Shown here one piece after another: positions 8,643-17,952 of a stretch of DNA of 64,000 nucleotides. The notes beneath the pieces were generated by a model. That model worked only from the letters and a program-made list of their open reading frames with translations, was not told the DNA's origin and did no database searches. The first letter of the stretch is position 1, and each line of letters starts with the position of its first letter. The DNA comes from JAWKIW01 sp046331175 (lineage in GTDB: Bacteria > Actinomycetota > Acidimicrobiia > Acidimicrobiales > Acidimicrobilacustridaceae): NCBI GenBank assembly GCA_046331175.1, contig JAXLRI010000008.1:114894-178893 (forward strand), read 5' to 3'. The position numbers and the translations under genes are program-made.

Positions 8643-10529
8643 TCAGTCGCTCTGGACCTCGCTCGTCGTGGGAGCCGAACCGTCACCGGGGTCGACGGTC
8701 ACCCTCAGCTTGTCGCCCTTGGACGACCAGTCCCGGTAGGCCAGCGCCACCGACGCCTTCGCCGGCAGGTCGAAGCCGGGGTCGGTGAACGTCTGCTCAC
8801 CGGCCTCGTCGATCCGGCTCATGCCCAGGGCGTAGCTGCCCGTGGCGTCGCCCTCGTTCCTGATGGCGAACGTGCCGGCCGCCTGGTCGAGCGTCGCGCT
8901 GACCGAGCCACCGTCGGGCAGGTCCACCCCGCCGATGGCGAACGCGTAGTCGGCACCTTCGGCCGAGAACCCGGCGCCGATGGTCGGTGCCTCGTCGCGC
9001 TTGGTCGCGTACGTGATCTGCCCTCTCGCCGGGTCGAAGGTCGCCTCGTCGACCTGGCCCGGGTCCACCTTGATCTCGTCGACGTACAGGTCGCGGTCTC
9101 CACCCACGAACGTGACGTCGGTGACGGTCTCCGCCGTCACCTTCGAGCCGTCGATGGTCACCTTGAACGGCAGGTTCGACGGCAGCGAGAGCGCCGGGGG
9201 CGTGTCGAGCTGGGCCAGGTCGCCGCCGGTCGTGAAGTCGATCTCGCGCAGACCCGGCAGGGGCGAGCCGTCGAGGGCCGTCACCTTCAGCTCGACGCCT
9301 CCGCGGGCCGCCGTCGAGTCGAGGAACAAGAACCCGGTGGGCGTCGCGGCGGACCCGCCCGGTGCGGCGCCGGCCGCACCCCCGGGTGCCGCGCCGACCG
9401 TGGCGCCGCCCGGTGCCGATGTCGACGTCGACGTCGACGAGCCACCGCACACGGGGCACACCAGCTTCCCGGTGCGCAGGCTGGTGGGTGAGAGCTGCAG
9501 CGTGTTCGTCGAGGCGTCACCCGCGTACAGGTCCGACGCCACCCCAGGGTTCGGCGATCCCTCGTAGCTCCACGTCTCGGCCGCCGGGTCCACGACCAGC
9601 GCCCGGGCCGCCCCGGGGTAGTTGTTGTCGTACAGGGCGATCTCGACCTTGCCGTCGGGCCGGTCGACGAGCCCGTACGGGGTCACGGCGTGGCCGTCCT
9701 TGCGCTGGCCTCCAACGGTCTTGAAGAAGCCGAGCGTGTACGACTCGGTCGCGCCCGGCTGGAAGGAGGCGCGGAGCTTGGCCACCACCTCGCTCGGCGG
9801 GCTGACGTCCTCGCGGCCGGTCTGCAGCGGCGCGAGGACCTGCGTCGTGAACCAGTAGGCGATCTCGCGGCTCAGCTTGTCGTTGCCGTCGATCTGCAAC
9901 CCGCCGGTGGTGCTCGCCCCGAAGTCGCTGGCGCTGAGGTTGCCCTTCTTGATGAGCAGCGCCAGCGCCGCCATCCCCTCGCAGTGGCCCCCCGACATGG
10001 CGCCGTTCGCCTGTTCGAGGAACTGCTGGGCGGGCGGCGTGAGCACGCACGTCCCGCCCTCCGTGCCGGCGCACACCGCGTCGCCGAAGAGCCGGCGGAC
10101 GTCCTCGGGCGTGAGGTCGGTCCGGTTCGGCACCGTGCCGTAGTTCTCGAAGCCGAAGCCGTCGGCCGCCGGGGTGAAGTCCAGCCCGACGGTCACGGGC
10201 CCCGACAGCGACGACGCCGCCGCCGTCCCGCCCCCACCGGCTGTCGCCTGCATGCCGCTCGGGGCCTGGGAACCACCGGCGCCCGCGGCCGTCGACGACG
10301 GTCCGCCGGCCGTCGAGGCCGTCGAGGCCGTCGACGCCGGGGAGGCCGTGGTGCCCCCGCCCGACGAGCTGCACGCCCCGAGCAGGAGCGCGCCGGCCAC
10401 GCCGGCCGCCACGACCGCACGCCGCCGGGTCGACCCCCGCCCGTGCGGGAGGGACGAGGACGACCGGTCGGCCGCGCGCTGCGACCTGGACATCGCCTCG
10501 ACCCACCTCGCCACCGCACGCTGCACCAT
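8643..10529 (-). CDS. Secreted lipoprotein with a possible papain-like Cys/His/Asn centre
   Basis: I count 628 residues from the ATG at 10529, which has GGGAGG upstream. An internal ATG at 10493 gives 616. A basic N-region and LLLGAC form a lipobox (Cys53), followed by a Ser/Thr/Ala/Gly-rich linker. The middle holds GGHCEGMA (Cys183), then DGHAVTPYG (His280), then ALYDNNYPG (Asp301/Asn302). This order and spacing match a papain-like cysteine peptidase triad, which is my inference and not a named family. A second Gly/Ala/Ser linker with CPVC precedes a C-terminal beta-sandwich-like region. Its role is unknown; surface proteolysis or peptide binding is possible. Confidence 0.7.
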   Translation of the reverse strand: MVQRAVARWVEAMSRSQRAADRSSSSLPHGRGSTRRRAVVAAGVAGALLLGACSSSGGGTTASPASTASTASTAGGPSSTAAGAGGSQAPSGMQATAGGGGTAAASSLSGPVTVGLDFTPAADGFGFENYGTVPNRTDLTPEDVRRLFGDAVCAGTEGGTCVLTPPAQQFLEQANGAMSGGHCEGMAALALLIKKGNLSASDFGASTTGGLQIDGNDKLSREIAYWFTTQVLAPLQTGREDVSPPSEVVAKLRASFQPGATESYTLGFFKTVGGQRKDGHAVTPYGLVDRPDGKVEIALYDNNYPGAARALVVDPAAETWSYEGSPNPGVASDLYAGDASTNTLQLSPTSLRTGKLVCPVCGGSSTSTSTSAPGGATVGAAPGGAAGAAPGGSAATPTGFLFLDSTAARGGVELKVTALDGSPLPGLREIDFTTGGDLAQLDTPPALSLPSNLPFKVTIDGSKVTAETVTDVTFVGGDRDLYVDEIKVDPGQVDEATFDPARGQITYATKRDEAPTIGAGFSAEGADYAFAIGGVDLPDGGSVSATLDQAAGTFAIRNEGDATGSYALGMSRIDEAGEQTFTDPGFDLPAKASVALAYRDWSSKGDKLRVTVDPGDGSAPTTSEVQSD

Positions 10530-10907
10530 CACGCCTCCCAGGCGGCCGTCCGGCTGCCGTCCGTCGTCCCCGCGCGCGCCTCGCACGAGGCCCGAGCCCG
10601 ACTCTGACGGCTGGCGCCGTCCGCCACATCGGGAAGACTCCCCATCTTCCGGAGCCTTCCGGAGCAGACGAGCCCGACGGCCGAGCTCCGACGAGCCGGC
10701 GTGACCGGGGCCGGCCGGCGTGACCGGCGTCCGTCGGCGTGACCGGCGTGGCCGGGGCGGCCGGGGCGGCCCGCACCAGGCATGGTCGGCGGGCCGACGG
10801 GGAAGGTCCAGCCACGACCCCCAGCACCAGCGGGAGGGTCGAGCCGGCGGAGCAAACCGATCTCCGCCGACGGGGGCGATCGGGGAGCGACCCGAAGGGG
10901 GCAGCAG
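10530..10907 (+). other. Divergent intergenic region with short repeats
   Basis: These 378 nt separate the lipoprotein gene (minus) from the methyltransferase gene (plus) and hold both promoters. A CCGGCGTGACCGGCGT-type motif repeats between about 10690 and 10760, and TCTTCCGGAG is followed at once by a second TTCCGGAG near 10650. No open frame here looks like a gene. Confidence 0.5.
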
Positions 10908-11780
10908 GTGGCGACCGGGGACGAGATCCGAGACCGACAGCGAGCGACGTGGGCGGGGTTGTCCACGAGCTGGGAGAAGTGGGACGGCGTCATCGTCGAC
11001 CAGCTGGCGCCGGTGGGCACGGCCATGGTCGACGCCCTCGGGGTCGGCGGCGACGATGGGCCGCCGGGTGGACGTCTCCACCTGGATGTCGCCTCCGGCA
11101 CCGGCGAGCCCGGCCTGACGATCGCCCGGGCGGCCCCCGATGCGCGCGTGGTCCTGACCGACCTCAGCCCCGAGATGCTCGCCGTGGCGTCCCGGCGAGC
11201 CGAGGCCGCGGGCGTGACCAACGTGGAGACCCAGGTGTGCAGCGCCGACGACCTGCCGTTCGACGACGACACGTTCTCCACCATCTCGGTGCGCTTCGGC
11301 TTCATGTTCTTCCCCGACCTCGACCCGGCCACCGCCGAGCTGGTGCGGGTGCTGGCGCCGGGCGGCCGCCTCTGCTCGGCGGTCTGGATCGACCCGGATC
11401 AGAACCCCTGGACGGCGATCGCCATGCAGGCCATCGCCACTGAGGTCGAGGTGCCCTCCCCCGAGCCCGACGCTCCCAGCATGTTCCGCTGCGCCGCGCC
11501 GGGAGCGGTGCGCGATCGCTTCGAGTCGGCCGGCCTCCGAGACGTCCGCGAGTGGGACGTCGACGTCGAGCTGGTGACGCGCTCCGCGGACGAGTACTGG
11601 GACGTGATGAGCGAGCACGTCTCGCTGATCGCCGCCGCCCTGCGCCAGGTCGACGAGCCGACCCGCGAGCGCATCCGGGCCGTGGCCGTCGCCGCGGTCG
11701 CGCCGTTCGCGAATGGCGACGACGTCCGGGTCCCGGGCCTCGCCCGCTGCACGGTGGGCACCAAGCCGGGCGGGGGATGA
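10908..11780 (+). CDS. Class I SAM-dependent methyltransferase (UbiE/COQ5-like)
   Basis: A protein of 290 residues from a GTG at 10908 preceded by AAGGGGG. Motif I is DVASGTGEPGL with the acidic residue of motif II in VVLTDLS, followed by DDLPFDDDTFS (motif post-II) and VLAPGGRLC (motif III). This is the UbiE-type fold that methylates a small organic substrate with S-adenosylmethionine. The acceptor is not evident. The stop codon abuts the stop of the convergent M4 protease gene with no gap (TGATCA). The frame is open further upstream but lacks conserved features there. Confidence 0.85.
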   Translation: MATGDEIRDRQRATWAGLSTSWEKWDGVIVDQLAPVGTAMVDALGVGGDDGPPGGRLHLDVASGTGEPGLTIARAAPDARVVLTDLSPEMLAVASRRAEAAGVTNVETQVCSADDLPFDDDTFSTISVRFGFMFFPDLDPATAELVRVLAPGGRLCSAVWIDPDQNPWTAIAMQAIATEVEVPSPEPDAPSMFRCAAPGAVRDRFESAGLRDVREWDVDVELVTRSADEYWDVMSEHVSLIAAALRQVDEPTRERIRAVAVAAVAPFANGDDVRVPGLARCTVGTKPGGG

Positions 11781-14600
11781 TCAGCTGAAGAAGCCCACGA
11801 CGTCGGCGAGGACGTCGACGGTGCCGCTGTTGTTGAAGATGCTGATCGTCCCGTCGGCGCCGACCGGCGCGACGACCAGGTTCGGGATCACGTCCCCCGC
11901 CCGGAAGTTCAGGTTCGACGCCGTCGGCATCGCCACGCCGGTGTTCCACACCGTGAGGTGCGAGTCGGCGGTCGGGTTCACCGCGGTCACGTTGAGCACC
12001 ACCGCCGAGACGCCCAGGGGGGCGACGCCACCGACCCCCGTCACCGCCACCGTGCGGGTCTGGCCCGGTCCCCACGGCGACGCGTAGGGACCGATCTGCT
12101 CGGGCGGCGGACGCGTGTCGAGGACGCGCGCCGGCGTCACCCCGGTGAACCGACCACCGCTGGGGCGCGCGGAGTAGTAGCCGACCACGTCGGCCACCAC
12201 GTCCACTGCGCCGCTGTTGTCGTAGACGCTCACCTTGCCGCCGGCGCCGACCTTGACCACGACCAGGTTCGGGATGGTGCGGTGCGCGGGGAAGTTGAGG
12301 TTCGAGACCAGCGGTCGGCCCAGACCCGTCGGCCACACCGACAGGAACGACTCCGCCGACGGCGTCACCGCCGTCACGTTCAGCACCACGGCCGCGACAC
12401 CCGTCGCCGGGACACCCGATCCGGTCACGCCGGTCACCTGCACGTCACGGGTCTCCCCGCCGGTCCACGGGGCGGGGGCGGTGCCGTTCCCCTCGCGCGA
12501 GTCGAGCAGGCGGAACGGCGTCACCGCGGTGAGCTCGACGCCCCCGGCGTCGTCGCCGTAGTACCCGACCACGTCGACGATCACGTGGACGAACCCCGAG
12601 CTGTTGAAGACCGTGATCCAGCCGTCCGACGTCTGCCCCTCGCCGATGCTGTCGTTGCCGATCGGCACCGTGACCAGGTTGGGGATGGTCTGGCCGGCCG
12701 TGAAGTTCAGGTTGGACGCATCCGTCCAGCGGCCGGCCGGGTACACGGACAGGTGGGAGGTGGCGGTGGCTCCCGTGACGGTCACGTTCACGACGAGGGC
12801 AGCGGCGTCCATCGGGACGCCGGCGGTGCCCACCGCCTGCACCAGCCGGGCCTCACCGGGACCCCACGGCGTGCTGTACGGGCCGACCTGCTCGGGCGGC
12901 GGCCTCGAGTCGAGGATCCGGGTCGGCGTGAGCGGGTGGTAGGTCGCGCCGTGCGGCGGCCGGAGCATCTCGGTCGCCGTCACCGCGCGGTTCACGTTGG
13001 TGCAGTCGGCGGCGGTGAACCCGGCGGTGCCGACGAGGTTGGTGCACGCCTGACCGAGGGCGGCCCCGAGGTCCGCGTAGTCGCTCGACGGCAGGAGCAT
13101 CGCCGCGTCGACCAGGTAGTAGAGGCGCGCCGCCTTCTCGAGGCCGAGGCCGGCCACCGACTGACCGTTGAACGAGCCGCCGTCGGTGATGAGGAAGGCC
13201 GCCTTGTTCCCGACCCCGCTGTTGGTGTGGACGGCGCCGTTGTCGAGGTTGGTGTCCGCGTACAGCGGGCTGCTCATCCGATCCGGATCGCCGAAGGCGG
13301 TCGGGTCCTTCATGTTGCGGATCCCGCCCGGGACGGCGTCCTCGGAGACCAGCCACCTCGCGGCGGCGGTGTCGTCGCCCCACGCCGTGTTGGTGACGAG
13401 GTCGAAGATCTCACCCATCGTGTCCGAGAGCGACTCGTTGATGGCCCCCGACTGGCCGTAGTAGGCGAGGTTCGCGGTGAACTGGGTGACGCCGTGGGTG
13501 AGCTCGTGGGCGACCACGTCGTCGGCACTGCCCCAGCCCGCACCGAAGACCGTCTGGCCTCCGATCCAGTAGGCGTTGCTGAAGGGGCACCAGCCCGGCC
13601 GGCAGTAGTCGACGGTGGAGAGCAGCGGCGCACCCAAGCCGTCGAGGCTGTCGCGACCGAAGCGACCCCAGTAGAAGTCGTAGGTGGCGCCCAGCAGCTC
13701 GTAGTTCCGGTCGACCTCCGCCTTCCCCGTGGGCGGGTCGCCCTCGGCTCGGGCGAGGGTCGTCTGGCCGCACCAGGTCGAGGAGAGGGCGGGATCGCTC
13801 CGGTTGTCGCAGACCTTGCGGTCCTTGGCCGTCGGCGCCTGGTCGACGTGCAGGACGACGACCCCGGTGTGCGCGTCCACGAGCACCACCTCGCGCGCCG
13901 GCACGGCCGTGACCTCGACCCTCCACACCAGCCGCGCGCCTGGCGCGCCCGGAGCGCCGAGCAGCACCGGGTCGTAGACTGCCAGGTCGGGTCCCGCGGT
14001 CACGGCGCCGCCGGGCAACGTCCCCACGGCGGCGTCGGCCGCGGCCGTCGCCGGCACCGCCGGTGACGTGTCGGTCGCCGAGGCCGGCAGGGTGTCCGCC
14101 AGGCTCGACAGCACCCGGCCGTCGGCGCCCACCTGCACCGACACGCCGGCCCCGAAGACCGGCACACCGGCGTAGCGCTGCTCGAACCGCACCGCGGTGC
14201 CGCCCGCCTGGCTCGAGGTCCGTCGCACCTCCACCAGCGACTCACCCGCCTCGTCGACGCCGAACAACGGGCCGTAGCGGTCGACGAAGCCGCGCGCCGC
14301 GGCGCCGTGGTCGCTGGTGCGCTCGGTCGTCAAGGGGGCGGCCGGCGACCCGCCGACCAACGACACCGCGCCGGTCTCGGGTCGGCGCTGCACCGCCACC
14401 GCGCCGCCGCCGGCCTGCTGCAGCTCCGCCACCAGCGCCTGCTGGCGACGCGACCCCGACCCGTCCTGCGACACGGCCGGCTCCGCCCCGACCCCGGCGG
14501 CCGCCGCCGACCCGGGTGCCACCACCGCTCCCGCGACCACCGGCACCAGCGCCACCACCGACACCGCTGCCCACCGACGTGCCCGCATGAAGCCGCGCAT
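11781..14600 (-). CDS. Secreted thermolysin-like M4 metalloprotease with three C-terminal beta repeats
   Basis: A protein of 939 residues from the ATG at 14600, which has GGAGG 5 nt upstream. Earlier in-frame starts lack this. There is a signal peptide (about 1-35), an FTP/PepSY propeptide (about 90-255), then the catalytic domain with VVAHELTHGVTQF (His365, Glu366, His369) and NESLSDTMGE (Glu389), which bind zinc as in thermolysin. HTNSGVGNKAA is a conserved M4 block. From about residue 560 three repeats of roughly 125 residues follow. Each starts near TPxRxLDSR/DTRPPPEQ, contains SNLNF and ends VVGYY/VVGFFS, a module found in secreted actinobacterial proteins. It probably degrades external protein; the repeats may bind a surface or polymer. 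Confidence 0.93.
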   Translation of the reverse strand: MRGFMRARRWAAVSVVALVPVVAGAVVAPGSAAAAGVGAEPAVSQDGSGSRRQQALVAELQQAGGGAVAVQRRPETGAVSLVGGSPAAPLTTERTSDHGAAARGFVDRYGPLFGVDEAGESLVEVRRTSSQAGGTAVRFEQRYAGVPVFGAGVSVQVGADGRVLSSLADTLPASATDTSPAVPATAAADAAVGTLPGGAVTAGPDLAVYDPVLLGAPGAPGARLVWRVEVTAVPAREVVLVDAHTGVVVLHVDQAPTAKDRKVCDNRSDPALSSTWCGQTTLARAEGDPPTGKAEVDRNYELLGATYDFYWGRFGRDSLDGLGAPLLSTVDYCRPGWCPFSNAYWIGGQTVFGAGWGSADDVVAHELTHGVTQFTANLAYYGQSGAINESLSDTMGEIFDLVTNTAWGDDTAAARWLVSEDAVPGGIRNMKDPTAFGDPDRMSSPLYADTNLDNGAVHTNSGVGNKAAFLITDGGSFNGQSVAGLGLEKAARLYYLVDAAMLLPSSDYADLGAALGQACTNLVGTAGFTAADCTNVNRAVTATEMLRPPHGATYHPLTPTRILDSRPPPEQVGPYSTPWGPGEARLVQAVGTAGVPMDAAALVVNVTVTGATATSHLSVYPAGRWTDASNLNFTAGQTIPNLVTVPIGNDSIGEGQTSDGWITVFNSSGFVHVIVDVVGYYGDDAGGVELTAVTPFRLLDSREGNGTAPAPWTGGETRDVQVTGVTGSGVPATGVAAVVLNVTAVTPSAESFLSVWPTGLGRPLVSNLNFPAHRTIPNLVVVKVGAGGKVSVYDNSGAVDVVADVVGYYSARPSGGRFTGVTPARVLDTRPPPEQIGPYASPWGPGQTRTVAVTGVGGVAPLGVSAVVLNVTAVNPTADSHLTVWNTGVAMPTASNLNFRAGDVIPNLVVAPVGADGTISIFNNSGTVDVLADVVGFFS

Positions 14601-14764
14601 GACGACCTCCATCGCTCGACGACCGAGCGTCACCCGCACGAGGGATCGCACGCGACCCGTGAGGGCCGAGCCGCTCCGGCCGCCACGGATGGTCCTCTCG
14701 ACGATCCCCCGCGGCTAGAGCCGAACGACGGCCGGCACGGGTCGAACGACCCCTCGGACGCGAC

Positions 14765-14794
14765 GAGGCCCCGGTGCGGGTGCACCGGGGCCTC
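14765..14794 (-). terminator. Perfect 13-bp hairpin after the acyl-CoA dehydrogenase gene
   Basis: GAGGCCCCGGTGC pairs with GCACCGGGGCCTC around a GGGT loop. It sits 36 nt past the stop of the minus-strand gene ending at 14830. No U-run follows, as is common in high-GC actinobacteria. Confidence 0.65.
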
Positions 14795-14829
14795 GGCTCG
14801 ACTGCTGCGCCCGACCAGCGGGCGGGCGA

Positions 14830-16062
14830 CTACTCGACGCGCAGGCCGGAGATGGCCCGGGCGATCACCAGCTGCTGGATCTGCTCGGTGCCCTCGAAGA
14901 TGTCGTAGATCTTCGAGTCGCGGTGCCAGCGCTCGACCGGGTACTCCTTGACGTAGCCGTAGCCGCCGAGGATCTGGATGGCCCGCTCGGTCACCCACAC
15001 GGCGACCCGACCGGCCTTCAGCTTCGACATCGAGCCCTCGGCGTTGACGTACTTGCCGTTGCGGCTGAGCCAGGCGGCCCGCCACACCAGCAGCCGGGCG
15101 GCGTCGATCTCGGTGGCCATGTCGGCGAGCATGAAGCCGATGCCCTGGTGCATCACGATCGGCTTGCCGAAGGCGACGCGCTCGGTCGAGTACTGCAGGG
15201 CGTACTCGTAGGCGGCGCGGGCGACGCCGATGGCCTGGGCGCCCACGGCGGGGCGGGTGGCCTCGAAGGTGGCCATGGCCGGCTGCTTGCCCGAGGACAC
15301 CTTGCCGGGGTTGGCCTTGGCCTCACGAGCCCGGGCCAGCTTCTCGTCGAGCTTCTCCTTGCCACCGAGCAGGCAGCTGCCGGGGACCCGCACGTCGTCG
15401 AACACGACCTCGGCGGTGTGCGACGCCCGGATGCCGAGCTTGGAGTACTTCTGGCCCTGCGAGAGGCCCGGCGTGCCCTTGGGGACCACGAAGCTGGCCT
15501 GGCCGCGACCCTTGAGGTCGGGGTCGACGGTGGCCACGACGACGTGGGTGTCGGCGATGCCGCCGTTGGTGATCCACGCCTTGGTGCCGTTGATGACCCA
15601 CTCGTCGGTGGCCTCGTCGTAGACGGCCTTGGTGCGCAGCGAGGACACGTCGGAGCCGGCGTCGGGCTCGGACACGCAGAAGGCGCCCAGCATCACCTCG
15701 TCGGGCGAGCCGTAGCACTGCGGGACCCACTCCATGATCTGCTCGGGGGTGCCGTTGCCGAGGATGCCGGCGGCGGCGAGGCCCGAGCCCATGATGGCCA
15801 GGCCGATGCCGGCGTCAGCCCAGAAGAGCTCCTCGGTGGCCACCGGCATCGACAGCCCGGTGGGGTCGTTCATCATGATCTGCGCCATGAAGTCCATGCC
15901 GTAGAGGCCGACCTTGGCGGCCTCCTCGACCACCGGCCACGGGAACTCCTCGCGCTCGTCCCACTCGGCGGCCACCGGCCGGATGACCTCTTCGCCGAAG
16001 TCGTGGACCCACTTCTGCAGGGTGAGCTGGTCCTCGTTCAGCTGGAACGACACGTCGGACAT
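14830..16062 (-). CDS. Acyl-CoA dehydrogenase (glutaryl-CoA/short-chain type)
   Basis: A protein of 410 residues. The core reads MLGAFCVSEPDAGSD and TKAWITNGG (FAD and substrate loops), and the C-terminus contains YDIFEGTEQIQ with Glu390 as the probable catalytic base. It would oxidise an acyl-CoA to the 2-enoyl-CoA and pass electrons to ETF. AAGGAG lies upstream of the ATG. An insertion of Lys/Glu-rich residues around 205-225 is longer than in textbook members. The palindromic site at 16158-16188 suggests control by a TetR-type repressor. The exact chain length is not predictable. Confidence 0.9.
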   Translation of the reverse strand: MSDVSFQLNEDQLTLQKWVHDFGEEVIRPVAAEWDEREEFPWPVVEEAAKVGLYGMDFMAQIMMNDPTGLSMPVATEELFWADAGIGLAIMGSGLAAAGILGNGTPEQIMEWVPQCYGSPDEVMLGAFCVSEPDAGSDVSSLRTKAVYDEATDEWVINGTKAWITNGGIADTHVVVATVDPDLKGRGQASFVVPKGTPGLSQGQKYSKLGIRASHTAEVVFDDVRVPGSCLLGGKEKLDEKLARAREAKANPGKVSSGKQPAMATFEATRPAVGAQAIGVARAAYEYALQYSTERVAFGKPIVMHQGIGFMLADMATEIDAARLLVWRAAWLSRNGKYVNAEGSMSKLKAGRVAVWVTERAIQILGGYGYVKEYPVERWHRDSKIYDIFEGTEQIQQLVIARAISGLRVE

Positions 16063-16157
16063 GGGGACACGACTCCTTGGGGTGGGGGTGCGCCGAGGCG
16101 GTTGCCGGCCGCTGGTGGTGGGGTCCCGCTCGCCGCCGGACGTGGCGACGAGACGAA

Positions 16158-16188
16158 GTTACCCCCCGGTAACGTACCGAACGGTAAC
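16158..16188 (-). promoter_or_regulatory. Overlapping palindromes, candidate TetR-type operator
   Basis: GTTACC (16158-16163) is the inverse of GGTAAC (16168-16173), and TACCG-AA-CGGTA (16175-16186) is a second palindrome directly beside it. They lie about 100 nt upstream of the acyl-CoA dehydrogenase start. ACCG/CGGT half-sites are typical of TetR-family repressors of fatty-acid and acyl-CoA genes. The function is inferred; no regulator gene is adjacent. Confidence 0.45.
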
Positions 16189-16308
16189 CCAGCCCCGCCG
16201 AGGCTGACAACCCGGCCGAACGACCCTTCTTGGCCCTGACCGCCGCCGGCCGCTGCCACCCGCCGGCGCCGGCCGTCCCCCCTGCTCGGCCGCCACCCGG
16301 GCCGGCCC

Positions 16309-16417
16309 GATGACGATGCATCCGGCCCCCGGACACGATGTCATCAGGCTCGGTCCTAGCCGGCCCAGGCCGGTGTCCTCGATGACGAGGCATCCGGCCC
16401 CCGGACACGATGTCATC
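16309..16417 (+). repeat. Hairpin repeat family A, two copies (16309-16345, 16381-16417)
   Basis: Each 37-nt copy begins GATGACGA, has the inner stem TCCGG-CCC-CCGGA and ends GATGTCATC. The outer stem GATGAC/GTCATC is shorter than in the 58-kb copies. The copies start 72 nt apart. The 433-nt region 16063-16495 otherwise holds only the acyl-CoA dehydrogenase promoter region and no gene. Confidence 0.85.
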
Positions 16418-16495
16418 GCCCTCGGCACCGTCCGAGCCCAAGACCACACGGCAGGCGGCGGGCCGCGCCGCGGCGGGCGCCGGCACGGCGCCGGG

Positions 16496-17875
16496 TCAGG
16501 GGACGAGGGCGAGGGCGACCAGGACGAGCACGGCGCCCACCACGTACGGCGCGGCGATGCCCACCTGCTCGAACAGCACGCCGGCGGCCACCGGTCCGGC
16601 GACCCGGGCCAGGCCACCGGCCGACTGCTGCCACCCCAGCCACTGCCCGGGCTGGCGGCCGGCCCGGCCGGCCACCGCCGACGACAGCGTCGGCGTCAGC
16701 AGGCCCTGACCCACCACCAGCAGGAGCAGCGCCACGAGCAGCGTCGTCCACCCGCCGTCGATGGCGAGGACGCCAAGGCCGACGGCATTGGCGACCAGCC
16801 CGACGCGCAGCACGGTCGACTCGCCGAGCGCCTGGGAGACCGGTCCGACCATCCCGCCCTGCACGGCGACGAGGGCGAGGCCGATGCCGGCGAACACCAT
16901 GCCGGTGGTGGCCTGGTCGAAGCCGAAGCGGCGGTCGCCGAGCAGGGCGAAGGTGGCCTCGAACCCGGCAAAGGCGATCATCGCCACGAAGGCCACGACG
17001 ATCAGGCGGATGATCCCCCGCACGTCGACCCCGACCGACGACTCGGCACCGAGGTGGTCCCGTGCTCCCCCGCCGGCGGCGTGGGCGGCCTGGCCTGCGC
17101 CCACGGGCACGGGCTCCTCGAGGTGGCCGGGCTCGACGATGCCGGGGCCGTCCAGGGCCGGCGCAGCCGCGATGCGATCGGCGTCGACCTCGGCCTCGTC
17201 GACGACCTCGACCACCGCGGACCGGTCGGCGGCCGCCACCGTGGCGGCCGCGCCTCGATCGGCTGCAGCCCGGGACGCCAGCTTGGCCGGTGAGGTCTCG
17301 GGCAGGCGCACGATGGCGACCAGCGCGTTGACGAACGAGATCGCGGCCGCCAGGAAGAACGGGACGTGGATCCCGGCCTTGGAGCCCAGCGCGCCGAGGG
17401 CGGGGCCGGCCACGAACCCGACGCCGAAGGCGGCGCCCAGGAGGCCCATGAGCTTGGCCCGCTGGCGGGGCGGGGCCAGGTCGGCGGCGGAGGCCTGGGC
17501 CACCGACACCGAGGCCCCGCTGGCACCGTCGAGGATGCGGGCGGCGAACAGGAGGGCGAGCGAGCCGGCCAGCCCCGTGAGCAGCGACCCGATGGCCGTG
17601 CCGAACAGGCTGATGATCAGGACCGGCTTGCGGCCGACCTTGTCCGACAGACGCCCCCAGATCGGGGCGAAGACGAGCTGGGCCAGCGAGAACGAGGCGA
17701 CCAGCACGCCGATGACCGCCGGCGTCGCCCCGAAGCTCTCGGCGTACTGCGGCAGGATCGGCAGGACGATGCCGAAGCCGACGAGGTCGACGGCCACGGT
17801 CGACCACAGGGTCCAGAAGCCCTTGGGCAGCGGCTCGCGCTCCTTGGGGGACGACGACGACCGGGCCACGACCAC
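16496..17875 (-). CDS. MFS exporter, 12-TM DHA1 (TetA/Bmr-like) family
   Basis: A protein of 459 residues. TM1 reads VDLVGFGIVLPILPQY, typical of TetA-like exporters; GRLSDKVGRKP is MFS motif A; and GFVAGPALGALG resembles the TM5 motif C. Hydrophobicity fits two six-helix halves. Between them lies an unusually long cytoplasmic loop, about residues 205-285, rich in Ala/Glu/Asp/Val and with no recognisable domain. It probably exports a small molecule by proton antiport. It is flanked on both sides by family A hairpins and is read away from the divergent gene at 18202. Confidence 0.88.
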   Translation of the reverse strand: MVVARSSSSPKEREPLPKGFWTLWSTVAVDLVGFGIVLPILPQYAESFGATPAVIGVLVASFSLAQLVFAPIWGRLSDKVGRKPVLIISLFGTAIGSLLTGLAGSLALLFAARILDGASGASVSVAQASAADLAPPRQRAKLMGLLGAAFGVGFVAGPALGALGSKAGIHVPFFLAAAISFVNALVAIVRLPETSPAKLASRAAADRGAAATVAAADRSAVVEVVDEAEVDADRIAAAPALDGPGIVEPGHLEEPVPVGAGQAAHAAGGGARDHLGAESSVGVDVRGIIRLIVVAFVAMIAFAGFEATFALLGDRRFGFDQATTGMVFAGIGLALVAVQGGMVGPVSQALGESTVLRVGLVANAVGLGVLAIDGGWTTLLVALLLLVVGQGLLTPTLSSAVAGRAGRQPGQWLGWQQSAGGLARVAGPVAAGVLFEQVGIAAPYVVGAVLVLVALALVP

Positions 17876-17952
17876 GAAGCGAACCGCCGCTGGCGCCCCC
17901 GGGTCAAGTCGACGCCGCCGCGGCCGCCGACCGATCCCTCGCCGCCGAGGCT

